A stretch of 37,471 nucleotides of DNA from Streptomyces muensis (lineage in GTDB: Bacteria > Actinomycetota > Actinomycetes > Streptomycetales > Streptomycetaceae). The position numbers and the translations under genes were made by a program. The stretch lies in assembly GCF_021474425.1 (NCBI RefSeq), contig NZ_JAKEIP010000060.1:1-37471 (forward strand), in the 5' to 3' direction. The notes under the pieces are model-generated. The model was not told the DNA's origin. It did not search any database and worked only from the letters and a program-made list of their open reading frames with translations. Positions 8,563 to 15,969 of the stretch are shown piece after piece (position 1 is the first letter of the stretch; each line of letters starts with the position of its first letter).

Positions 8563-8599
8563 CATTGTTCGGCAGGGCCCTTCCGGCGGCCGAACAATG
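8563..8599. promoter_or_regulatory. Perfect 11-bp inverted repeat in divergent promoter region
   Basis: CATTGTTCGGC (8563-8573) and GCCGAACAATG (8589-8599) are perfect inverted copies separated by 15 bases. They lie between the acyltransferase start (8489) and the HTH-nSTAND1 start (8639). The AT-rich ends stand out against the GC-rich background. It could be a two-half-site operator or a 5' leader hairpin of the nSTAND1 mRNA. The HTH domain of that protein is a possible binder, by inference only. Confidence 0.5.
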
Positions 8600-8638
8600 G
8601 GCGGGGCGGGTGCGGAAGCGACTGGAGGGGATGCTGGG

Positions 8639-11600
8639 GTGGCGGGTCGTCGTGAGGCGCCGGTGGATCCGGCGGCGGGGCCGGTGCAGCGGTTCGCGTT
8701 CGAGTTGCGCGAGCTGCGGGCGGAGGCGGGCGGGATCACCTACCGGACGCTGGCCCGGCGGGCGGGCTACTCGGTGACGACGCTGTCGCAGGCCGCGGCG
8801 GGCGAGCGGTTGCCGACGCTGCCGGTGGTCCTGGCCTATGCGCGGGCGTGCGGCGCGGACCCGGCGCGGTGGGAGGCGCGGTGGAAGGAGGCGGTGGCGG
8901 AGTCCGCCGACGAAGGCTCCGGGGACGACGACGGACCGGTCGCGCCGTACCGTGGGCTGGCTCGGTTCGAGACCGGTGACAGCGCCTTGTTCTTCGGCCG
9001 GGAGCGGCTCACCGCGGACCTGGTCGACCTGCTGCGCGGACGGCGGTTCGCAGCGGTCTTCGGCCCCTCGGGCAGCGGCAAGTCCTCCCTGCTGCGCGCC
9101 GGGCTGATCCCCGTCCTCCGGCAGACCCGGGAGCCGGGCCTGCGTCCGGCCGCGATCCGGATCCTGACGCCGGGCGAGCATCCCGCCCGCACCCATGCGC
9201 CGCTCCTGACACCCGCGGCTCCCGGCGAGGCCGGCGCGGAGGCGGACACGTTCGTGATCGTCGACCAGTTCGAGGAGGTCTTCACCCTCTGCCACGACGC
9301 CGCCGAACGGGCCCGCTTCATCGACCTGCTGCTGGCCGCCCGACGGCCGGAGAGCCGATTACGGGTCCTGCTGGCGGTGCGCGGCGACTTCTACGGCCGC
9401 TGCGCCGAGCACCGCGAACTGGCCGACGCGCTGCGCGACGCCAACCTCCTGGCCGGTGCGATGACCCCGGCGGAACTGCGCGACGCCGTCGTCAAGCCGG
9501 CCACGGCCGCCGGGCTGACCGTGGAACGCGCCCTCACCGCCCGGCTGGTCAAGGAGGTCACCGACGCCCCGGGCGGGCTGCCGCTGCTGTCCCACGCGCT
9601 GCTGGAGACCTGGCGCCGCCGCCGCGGCAAGACCCTGACCCTGGCCGGCTACGAGGCGGCCGGCGGCCTGGACGACGCCATCGCAAGGACCGCCGAGGAG
9701 GTCTACGGCCGCTTCACCGAAGGGAAGGCGGCCGTCGCCCGTCGGGTCCTGCTGCGCCTGGTCGCCCCCGGCGACGGCACCCCCGACACCCGCCGTCCCG
9801 TAGAGCGCGCCGAACTGTCCGGCAGCGGCCGAGAGGACACCGCCGAGGTGCTGGAGGCGTTCGCCCGGGCGCGGCTGCTCAGCCTGGACGGCGACACCGT
9901 CGAGATGGCCCACGAGGCCCTGATCACGGCCTGGCCCCGGCTGCGCGGGTGGATCGAGGACGGCCGTGAACGCCTGCGGGTGCACCGGAACCTGACCGAG
10001 GCGGCGCACGCCTGGCAGGAACTGGGCCGTGAGAAGGGCGCGTTGTACCGGGGCAGCCGGCTCGCCGTGGCCCGGGAGCACTTCGGCGGGACGTTCCGCG
10101 AGGATCTGACCGAACTGGAGCGGGCCTTCCTGGACGCCGGCCGCGACCACGAGCTGAGGGGCCGTCGCCGGTACCGGCTGATGCTCACCGCGGTCACGAC
10201 GGCCCTGTGTCTCGCCCTCGTCGCCGCGGGCCTCGCCGTGCGGCAGTGGCAGCACGCGGTCACCGCCGAGGAGCTGGCGCGGTCCCGGCAACTGGCCGCC
10301 CAGTCCGGCGCACTGCTGGAGACGGATCCCGACCGCGCCGCACGGCTCGCCGTCCAGGCCTACCGCACCAGCCCGACCCGCGAGGCCACCACCGCCCTGT
10401 ACGCCGCCGCGGCGCTACCGCTGCGGGGGCGCCTGGTCGGCGGCACCGAGCCCGTGCACTCCTTCGCGCTCGGCCCGGACGGGCGCACCCTCGCCGCGCA
10501 CAGCGCGGACGGCACCGTGCGGATCTGGGACCTGCCCGAGGGCCGGGTCCGGCACGCGTTCACCGGCCACGACGTCATCGAGGTCATGGGGCTCAGCGGC
10601 GACGGACGGGCGCTCGCGGTCACCAGCGCCGTCGGCGCCGCGGCGAGGCTGGACCTGTGGGATCCCGTCACCGGCAGGAAAGTCCGCGGCTTCACGGTCC
10701 CCGACGGTTCGATACGGGGCGTGGACTTCAGCCCTGACGGTCGTACGGTGGCCGTCTCCTCCCTGGCGGCCGTGCGGGTGTGGGACATGGCCACCGGTCG
10801 CCTGCGGCACGGCTTCACCGGGCTCTCCGACCTGGAGGCCGTCGCCTTCGGCCCCGACGGACGTACCGTCGCCGCGGTGAGCTTCGACGGACGGGTGCGG
10901 GTGTGGGACTTGGCCACCGGGCGTATCCGGAGCACTCACGACAGCCGGGCCGAGGGTGACGGGGTGGTCTTCAGCCCGGACGGCCGGACGTACGCGACTG
11001 TCCTCGGCGACGGTTCGGTGCGACTGCGGGACGTGGCCGACGGCGGGGTCCGGCGCACCATCAGGAACGGCGTCGACGGGAGCGACCGGGTGGCCTTCGC
11101 CCCTGACGGGCGGACCCTCGCCGTCGCGGGCCGTCAGGACACGGTGCGCGTGTGGGACACCGCCTCCGGCGCCGCGCGGGCCACGGTGACCGCCGGTCAC
11201 CAGGGGCGCGGGGTCATGACGGTGGCCCTCGGCCCCGACGGACGCACCCTGGTCACCAGCGGCAACCGGGACCCCGCCGTCCGCGTGCACCGCCTGACCG
11301 CCGATCGACCGCAGACCACTTTGCGCGGCGGCGGGGGGACCTCCGTCACCGATGTCGTCTTCAGCCCGGACGGACACACGGTGGCCACGGCGGGCCATGG
11401 TCCGCCCGGCCGTGCGTCGGTGGAGCTCTGGGAGGCCGGGACCGGCGGTCGCGAAGCCGCACTGGCGCTCGACACCGACCTGGTACTCCAGGGACAGGGG
11501 CAGCCCCTTTCTGTTTCCCGCCCCGGGGATGTGGGGTTCGGCCCGGACGGGCGTGCCCTGGCCGCGAGGGCCGTCGGGAAGGGAGTGATCGAGGTCCGGG

Positions 11601-12283
11601 ACGTCGCCACGGGCCGACTTCGCCTGAGCCGTGCGTGGGGTGCCGCCGACGAGGTGGCCTTCAGCCCCGACGGGACGCGGCTCGCCGTCGTCGGCAGCGA
11701 GGGGTGGGTGCGGATCTGGCACCTCGCGACCGGCAAGGTCCACACCGTCCGCACCGGCGACGGAGAGCCCTTGAGGACAGTGGCGTTCGCCCCGGACGGC
11801 CGCACACTCGCCGTCGTGAGCATCGAGGACGGCGACGAACCGGTCGCTCTCCTCGACGCCGCGACCGGCCGCACCCGGCGTACCCTCCGGCCGGGTGCCC
11901 TCAGCACGCTGCCCCCGGCCTTCAGCCCGGACGGGACCACCTTGGCCACCACGAGCGGCAGATCCGTGAAGACGTGGGACGCGCGCACCGGAGAGCTCCT
12001 GGGCAGCTTCAACACGGGTTCCGAGGTGCGGTCGGCGGCCCTCAGCGCCGACGGCCGCACCTTGGCCACGGCCGGCGCCGCCGGGGTACGCCTCTGGGAC
12101 CTCGCCACCGGCCGGGTCAGGGTCACCCTGCCGACCCCCCAGCCCGAGGCGGTGGCGTTCAGCCCGGACGGACGGACCCTGGCCGTCGGCACGGGCGGCT
12201 CCGTCGAGTTGTGGAAGGTCGACCTGCCCGACCCGGCCGGCGCGATCCATGCCATCGAGGAGGCTCTCGGCACGGGAGGGTGA
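8639..12283 (+). CDS. HTH-nSTAND1 NTPase with transmembrane segment and 14 WD40 repeats
   Basis: A 1214-residue multidomain STAND-type signalling protein. An XRE-like HTH (residues about 15-80, TYRTLARRAGYSVTTLSQAAAGERLPTL) is followed by the nSTAND1 NTPase. That domain opens YRGLARFETGDSALFFGRE, with Walker A GPSGSGKSS (about 142-150) and Walker B TFVIVDQFEE (about 204-213). A single hydrophobic helix (about 514-534, LMLTAVTTALCLALVAAGLAV) precedes a linker (ELARSRQLAAQSGALLETDP) typical of this class. From about 600 to the end there are 14 WD40 blades marked by xFSPDGRTLA...VRxWD, enough for two seven-bladed propellers. GTG 8639 is preceded by GGAGGGG (8624-8630), which favours it over the in-frame ATG at 8597 inside the inverted repeat. 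Such proteins are common in Streptomyces; their ligand and output are mostly unknown. Confidence 0.9.
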   Translation: MAGRREAPVDPAAGPVQRFAFELRELRAEAGGITYRTLARRAGYSVTTLSQAAAGERLPTLPVVLAYARACGADPARWEARWKEAVAESADEGSGDDDGPVAPYRGLARFETGDSALFFGRERLTADLVDLLRGRRFAAVFGPSGSGKSSLLRAGLIPVLRQTREPGLRPAAIRILTPGEHPARTHAPLLTPAAPGEAGAEADTFVIVDQFEEVFTLCHDAAERARFIDLLLAARRPESRLRVLLAVRGDFYGRCAEHRELADALRDANLLAGAMTPAELRDAVVKPATAAGLTVERALTARLVKEVTDAPGGLPLLSHALLETWRRRRGKTLTLAGYEAAGGLDDAIARTAEEVYGRFTEGKAAVARRVLLRLVAPGDGTPDTRRPVERAELSGSGREDTAEVLEAFARARLLSLDGDTVEMAHEALITAWPRLRGWIEDGRERLRVHRNLTEAAHAWQELGREKGALYRGSRLAVAREHFGGTFREDLTELERAFLDAGRDHELRGRRRYRLMLTAVTTALCLALVAAGLAVRQWQHAVTAEELARSRQLAAQSGALLETDPDRAARLAVQAYRTSPTREATTALYAAAALPLRGRLVGGTEPVHSFALGPDGRTLAAHSADGTVRIWDLPEGRVRHAFTGHDVIEVMGLSGDGRALAVTSAVGAAARLDLWDPVTGRKVRGFTVPDGSIRGVDFSPDGRTVAVSSLAAVRVWDMATGRLRHGFTGLSDLEAVAFGPDGRTVAAVSFDGRVRVWDLATGRIRSTHDSRAEGDGVVFSPDGRTYATVLGDGSVRLRDVADGGVRRTIRNGVDGSDRVAFAPDGRTLAVAGRQDTVRVWDTASGAARATVTAGHQGRGVMTVALGPDGRTLVTSGNRDPAVRVHRLTADRPQTTLRGGGGTSVTDVVFSPDGHTVATAGHGPPGRASVELWEAGTGGREAALALDTDLVLQGQGQPLSVSRPGDVGFGPDGRALAARAVGKGVIEVRDVATGRLRLSRAWGAADEVAFSPDGTRLAVVGSEGWVRIWHLATGKVHTVRTGDGEPLRTVAFAPDGRTLAVVSIEDGDEPVALLDAATGRTRRTLRPGALSTLPPAFSPDGTTLATTSGRSVKTWDARTGELLGSFNTGSEVRSAALSADGRTLATAGAAGVRLWDLATGRVRVTLPTPQPEAVAFSPDGRTLAVGTGGSVELWKVDLPDPAGAIHAIEEALGTGG

Positions 12284-12319
12284 ACCTGGCCCTTGTCGCG
12301 CCGGCCGTTCTTGCTGCGG

Positions 12320-13531
12320 TTACCGCTCCTCGTCGCGTACCGCGGCCAGTTCGGCCTCGATCAGGTCGGCGGCTCGCTCGGTACCTCCCTCGTGGGCCAT
12401 CTCCGCCTGGATGTCCTTCAGTCGCCGGGCGACCTCGGGGTCGTCGACCAGCGCGAGGGCCGTCTCGCGCAAAAGCTCGGCGGTGGCCTCGTCCGTCGGG
12501 ATGTGCCGGGCGACGCCGAGCGCCTGGAGCACATCGGCGTTGCCGAACTGGTCAGCGGCCTGCGGTACGGCGATCATCGGGGTGGCCGTGGCCAGGCCCT
12601 CCTGGCTGCCGCCCGCGCCGGCGTGGGTGACGAACAGGTCGGCCTGCTTGAGGATCGCCAACTGCGGTACCCAGGAGTGCACTTCGACGTCGGCCGGTAC
12701 GTCGCCGAGGTCCGCGGCGTCGACATGCCGGCCGACCTGGAGCACCAGGTGCCAGCCCGGCAGGTCGCCGAAGGCGCGCACGCACTCCCGGTAGAAGGCG
12801 GGCTGCTTGGTGAACGCCGATCCGAGGGAGACGAGCACGACCTTCTCGGCGTCCGCAGGACGCTGCCAGTCGCCCTCGGCGGTGCGGTCGGCCTGGCAGG
12901 CGCCCACGAACGAGTGGACGGACTGGTCCACCCGGTCGGCGTTCCACTGCAGCGCCTTCGGGATCAGGACGAGGGAGCGGTCGGGGCGTCCGGCGAACGG
13001 ATCGGGGTGCTGGGTGATGCCGTTCTCCTCCAGCCACGCCTGGAAGCGCTCGTAGTAGGCCCGGCCGCGCTCCGTCTTCTTCGGCTCCTCCCACATCGGC
13101 TCGGCGACCTCCTTCTCGTACCCCTCCCAGGCGACCATGCAGGGCGAGAGCGAGATCGCGGGGACGCCCCAGCGGTGGGCGAGGACACGGGCCGGGTACG
13201 AGGCGATGTCGTGCAGGACGAGGTCCGGTTCGTCTCCCTCGTACGCCTCGATGAGCTGCGGAAGGGCCTGGACGGCGTCGGCGAGGAACGGCTCGACGTT
13301 GTCCAGCAGGGTGCTCCCCCACGCCTCCGGGTCCGCGTCGGGACCGGGCAGCGTGGAGTTCCAGAGCTTCGGCTCGGCGCCGGTTTCGGCGACCTTCTCG
13401 GCGAGAGCCGGCGGAATCGCGTACGTGACGCGGTGCCCACGCGCCACGAGCTCGCGGATCACTTCGAGGCTGGGGTTCACGTGGCCGTGGGCGGCGATGG
13501 AGAACATGGCGATGTGAGCGGGGGTGGTCAT
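12320..13531 (-). CDS. mgt: Macrolide glycosyltransferase (MGT family)
   Basis: A 403-residue GT1-type enzyme that would inactivate macrolides by UDP-glucose-dependent glycosylation in the cytoplasm. The N-terminal acceptor domain starts HIAMFSIAAHGHVNPSLEVIREL. The C-terminal donor domain has VVLVSLGSAFTKQ, WVPQLAILKQADLFVTHAGAGGSQEGL and VPQAADQ, which form the nucleotide-sugar signature. It lies directly downstream of an Erm-type rRNA methylase on the same strand, the arrangement known for S. lividans lrm-mgt. The frame extends to TTG 13624 but ATG 13531 starts the conserved sequence. There is no Shine-Dalgarno site. A -10-like TAGAGT lies 7 bases upstream, so a leaderless transcript is likely. 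Ends 36 bases from the convergent nSTAND1 gene. Confidence 0.9.
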   Translation of the reverse strand: MTTPAHIAMFSIAAHGHVNPSLEVIRELVARGHRVTYAIPPALAEKVAETGAEPKLWNSTLPGPDADPEAWGSTLLDNVEPFLADAVQALPQLIEAYEGDEPDLVLHDIASYPARVLAHRWGVPAISLSPCMVAWEGYEKEVAEPMWEEPKKTERGRAYYERFQAWLEENGITQHPDPFAGRPDRSLVLIPKALQWNADRVDQSVHSFVGACQADRTAEGDWQRPADAEKVVLVSLGSAFTKQPAFYRECVRAFGDLPGWHLVLQVGRHVDAADLGDVPADVEVHSWVPQLAILKQADLFVTHAGAGGSQEGLATATPMIAVPQAADQFGNADVLQALGVARHIPTDEATAELLRETALALVDDPEVARRLKDIQAEMAHEGGTERAADLIEAELAAVRDEER

Positions 13532-13538
13532 GGGACCG

Positions 13539-13568
13539 ACTCTAAACGAGACGAGACGTCTCGTGCAA
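13539..13568 (-). promoter_or_regulatory. Candidate mgt promoter with palindromic operator
   Basis: On the minus strand TTGCAC (13568-13563) and TAGAGT (13544-13539) are spaced by 18 bases, and ATG follows 7 bases after the -10, predicting a leaderless mRNA. The perfect 14-bp palindrome ACGAGACGTCTCGT (13551-13564) fills the spacer and touches the -35, a position for a TetR-type repressor. mgt may thus be expressed separately from erm. No cognate regulator gene is in the window. Confidence 0.5.
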
Positions 13569-13585
13569 GTTGAATTTCGAGAGCC

Positions 13586-13627
13586 GCATTCCGCGAGTGG
13601 CGTTCCGCGAGTCGCATTCCGCAAGTC
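13586..13627. repeat. Three tandem 14-bp repeats between erm and mgt
   Basis: GCATTCCGCGAGTG (13586-13599), GCGTTCCGCGAGTC (13600-13613) and GCATTCCGCAAGTC (13614-13627) are head-to-tail copies with two or three differences. GAATTC begins a fourth, degenerate unit that runs into the erm stop codon. They lie upstream of the mgt promoter and could be repeat expansion or binding sites. Confidence 0.7.
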
Positions 13628-13631
13628 GAAT

Positions 13632-14411
13632 TCATGGCGCCAGCACCTCGTGGAGCCTCAGCCAAGCCCCCGGCGGCACCTCACCGACCAGGACCCGCGT
13701 GTCGAGGCGCGCCGCGCGGAACGCCGCGTCGACCCGTCGCCTCGGGTGGGCCCGGCGCAGCGACGCGTGCAGGGAGCCGCCCACGCCCGAGAACCCCAGC
13801 TCCACCAGTGGCCGCCAGCTCGCGTACGCGGCGGTGTCGAGCAGTGGGGTGCGGCGCCGCTCGATCCGTACGATCCCCGCGTCCACGCGGGGCACCGGCC
13901 GGAAGCTGTGCCGCCCGACGCGGCCGAGCATCCGCCACTCGTAGCGGGGCCAGGTCAGGACCGTCAGCCGGGTCCAACTGCCGTAGTCACCCGTGCGTTT
14001 ACGGGCGTACTCGAGCTGGGTGAGGAGGGTGGCGTCGGTGAGGGCGGGTGCCCGCAGGCACCAGTCGACGATGGCGGCGGTGCGGGAGAAGGGGACGTTC
14101 CCGGCGACGGAGAACGGGGTGTGCGGAGGGCGTGCGGTGAGGAAGTCCTCGCCGACGACGCGGACTTGAGGGGTGCGCGAGAAGCGTGAACGCAGTGCGG
14201 GGAGGAGCCGGGGGTCGATCTCGTAGGCGAGCAGGCGTTGACAGCGCGGGGCGAGGAGCTCGGTCAACGCGCCTTTCCCGGCACCGACTTCGAGCAGGAG
14301 GGGTGCCTGGCGTCCTTGTGGTACGGCGAGCCGGGCGAGTTGTCCGGCGGCGGTGCGGTCGGCGAGGAAGTTCTGCGAGAGCGCGCGGGATACGCGGGTG
14401 GGGCGGGCCAT
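13632..14411 (-). CDS. erm: 23S rRNA (adenine-2058-N6)-methyltransferase, Erm family (lrm/Erm(O)-like)
   Basis: A 259-residue SAM-dependent methylase of the Erm/KsgA family that modifies A2058 of 23S rRNA and confers lincosamide and macrolide resistance. Visible motifs: SQNFLADR (target/SAM start); motif I LEVGAGKGALTELL (about 40-53); YEIDPRLL (63-70), with the ribose-binding acid; GEDFLT (87-92); catalytic motif IV GNVPFSRT (104-111). The C-terminal helical domain is short, as in actinomycete Erm proteins. ATG 14411 has AAGGA upstream. An out-of-frame ATG lies 23 bases upstream. It precedes mgt and is itself preceded by a leader ORF with a +x+ macrolide-arrest motif and alternative hairpins, so inducible expression is likely. 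Mono- or dimethylation cannot be decided. Confidence 0.9.
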   Translation of the reverse strand: MARPTRVSRALSQNFLADRTAAGQLARLAVPQGRQAPLLLEVGAGKGALTELLAPRCQRLLAYEIDPRLLPALRSRFSRTPQVRVVGEDFLTARPPHTPFSVAGNVPFSRTAAIVDWCLRAPALTDATLLTQLEYARKRTGDYGSWTRLTVLTWPRYEWRMLGRVGRHSFRPVPRVDAGIVRIERRRTPLLDTAAYASWRPLVELGFSGVGGSLHASLRRAHPRRRVDAAFRAARLDTRVLVGEVPPGAWLRLHEVLAP

Positions 14412-14458
14412 GGCCTGCGGTCCTTGTCTTCCATGGAGAGGGAAAAGGGCAGACGAGG

Positions 14459-14596
14459 GCCCTGACCGGAAGACAGGAGAGAGAGCGGGGAGCAGTGGCT
14501 CCGCGTGGGATCAGCGGGCGTGGTTCCCCGGGCCGGTCAGGGCTCCGGGGCGACGACGCATCCGTACGGAGTGCGCGTAGCCCCGGCCGTGACCGG
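14459..14596 (-). promoter_or_regulatory. erm attenuator: mutually exclusive hairpins
   Basis: Three segments on the transcribed minus strand can pair in two ways. A (14580-14596; CCGGTCA and CCGGGGC) pairs with B (14533-14551; GCCCCGG and TGACCGG) by 7+7 bp. Alternatively, B's GCCCTGACCGG (14533-14543) pairs perfectly over 11 bp with C's CCGGTCAGGGC (14459-14469). A and B lie inside the leader ORF. The +x+ codons (14550-14564) sit in the A:B loop, so a ribosome stalled there should melt A:B and leave B free for C. A smaller hairpin (14485-14504) followed by a pyrimidine run lies between B and C and may be a terminator. Whether control is transcriptional or translational is unresolved. Confidence 0.65.
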
Positions 14597-14624
14597 TGAT
14601 GGAGATCGCGTTGTTCGCTGCCAC
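14511..14624 (-). CDS. erm leader peptide (37 aa) with macrolide-arrest motif
   Basis: A small ORF starting at GTG 14624 and ending at TGA 14511, 37 residues, upstream of erm on the same strand. It contains HSVRMRRR (residues 18-25), with overlapping Arg-x-Arg triplets. The +x+ motif is the established macrolide/ketolide arrest sequence; the ErmD leader, from memory, contains HSMRLR. No Shine-Dalgarno site is present. The start lies 7 bases after a -10 hexamer, so it is probably translated from a leaderless mRNA. Its codons run through the attenuator segments A and B. Function as a sensing leader is inferred from position, motif and RNA structure. Confidence 0.7.
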   Translation of the reverse strand: MAANNAISITGHGRGYAHSVRMRRRPGALTGPGNHAR

Positions 14625-14631
14625 GGAGGGA

Positions 14632-14669
14632 ACGTTAGGCGGGGCTGGGTGAGGTGGACAACCGAATTA
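14632..14669 (-). promoter_or_regulatory. erm leader promoter, WhiB7/WblC-like architecture
   Basis: On the minus strand the -35 TTGTCC (14661-14656) and -10 TAACGT (14637-14632) have an 18-base spacer, and the leader GTG starts 7 bases downstream. Immediately upstream of the -35 is TAATTCGG, so the promoter reads A/T-rich block-GGTTG. This resembles promoters bound by WhiB7/WblC, the actinobacterial regulator of intrinsic ribosome-drug resistance. WblC control is an inference from this pattern. Confidence 0.55.
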
Positions 14670-14682
14670 CCTCGGCCTCGCG

Positions 14683-15969
14683 TCAGCGCTGGTAGCGCGC
14701 CAGCACCAGGTTCCCGTCCTCCTCCAGCCGCTCCCGGAGCTCGCCCAGTCCGATCGCTCCGCTGTAGTACTCCTGGAAGGCGGGCGTGGCGACCTTGTCC
14801 TTCCACTCCGGGTAGCCGCGTACCGACTGGGCGGGGGCCGAGCGCAGGTGTGCGGCGAGGGCGGTGCCGGTGGCCCAGTCGTTCTCGGCGGTGTGCAGGG
14901 CCGGGTCCTTCAGGGCATGGGTGCCGGTGGGCAGCATCCAGTCACCGAGGGCCAGCCGGACCATGTTCTCGGGCCGCAGCAGGAAGTCGACGAACTCGGC
15001 GGCCTGCCGCTGGTGCGGGCTGTCCTCGGCGATGGACAGGGTCTGCGGGCTGACGCCCTGGGTGAGGCCGTCGGCGCCCGCCGGGGCGGGCAGCACCTGC
15101 CAGTCGAAGCCCTTCGGGGCCTGCTGCACGATCTGCTGGCGGTAGGAGAAGCCGAGCGGAACCATCGCGTAGCGGCCCCCGAAGAAGCCGGGCAGGGTGT
15201 CCGAGCCGCCGCTGCCCAGGGTCGTGGGCGAGGCGCTGCGGTCGACGTTGACCTGGTCGTGGACGGTGCGCGGCATCACCTCGTCGGCGGCCTCGAAGCG
15301 GACGGTGACCTTGCCGTCGGCGTCGCGGTGGAAGAGCTGTCCGCCGGCCGACAGGGAGAGGTTGAGGGAGGCGGAGACGGGTTCCTTGAGCGGCCAGGCG
15401 ACGCCGTATTTCCCGTCCCCGCTCAGCTGATCGGTGATCTCCCGGAACTCCGCCCAGCTCCAGGGCCGTTCCGGGGTCGGGATGCGTACGCCCGCCTCCT
15501 TGAGCCACTTCGCGTTGGCGATGAGCACCCGGGGTTCCTGGAGGAAGGGCACGCCGTAGATCCGGCCGCCGAAGGTCGCCGTGTCCCAACTGTGCTGCGG
15601 GATGTCGGACTTGAGCCGCTGTGGCAGCAGGTCGGTCAGGTCGGCGAGGTAGCCGCCGTACGCGAAGTCCGCGAGGTCGTCCGAGGCGTCATGGATGATG
15701 TCCGGGGCCTCGCCTCCCTCGAAGGAGGTGAGCAACTGGTCGTGGACGCTGTCCCAACTGCCCTGCACATACTCGACCTTGACGTCGGGATGGGTCGCGT
15801 TCCACTCCTCCACCAGCTCCTTGTTGACCTCGACGGACTCCTCCTGCCAGGCCAGGGACTGGAAGCGCAGGGTGACGGGTCCGCCGGAACGTCCGTCGTC
15901 GCCGCCGCTGCATCCGGCGAGCAGCAGGGCGAGGACGGAGACCAGGGTCGGCAGCAGTCTCGTACGCAT
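14683..15969 (-). CDS. Sugar ABC transporter substrate-binding lipoprotein
   Basis: A 428-residue extracellular binding protein of the MalE/UgpB type. A lipoprotein signal ends with the lipobox LLAGC (Cys20). The mature protein has the family pattern: VTLRFQSLAWQEESVEVNKELVEEWNATHPDVKVEYVQGSW, then APDIIHDASDDLADFAYGGYLADLTDLLP, and YGVPFLQEPRVLIANAKWL. It captures an oligosaccharide or similar solute for the two permeases encoded just upstream. The stop of the second permease and this ATG share one base (TGATG), so they are translationally coupled. It is last in the operon. The substrate is unknown. Confidence 0.9.
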   Translation of the reverse strand: MRTRLLPTLVSVLALLLAGCSGGDDGRSGGPVTLRFQSLAWQEESVEVNKELVEEWNATHPDVKVEYVQGSWDSVHDQLLTSFEGGEAPDIIHDASDDLADFAYGGYLADLTDLLPQRLKSDIPQHSWDTATFGGRIYGVPFLQEPRVLIANAKWLKEAGVRIPTPERPWSWAEFREITDQLSGDGKYGVAWPLKEPVSASLNLSLSAGGQLFHRDADGKVTVRFEAADEVMPRTVHDQVNVDRSASPTTLGSGGSDTLPGFFGGRYAMVPLGFSYRQQIVQQAPKGFDWQVLPAPAGADGLTQGVSPQTLSIAEDSPHQRQAAEFVDFLLRPENMVRLALGDWMLPTGTHALKDPALHTAENDWATGTALAAHLRSAPAQSVRGYPEWKDKVATPAFQEYYSGAIGLGELRERLEEDGNLVLARYQR

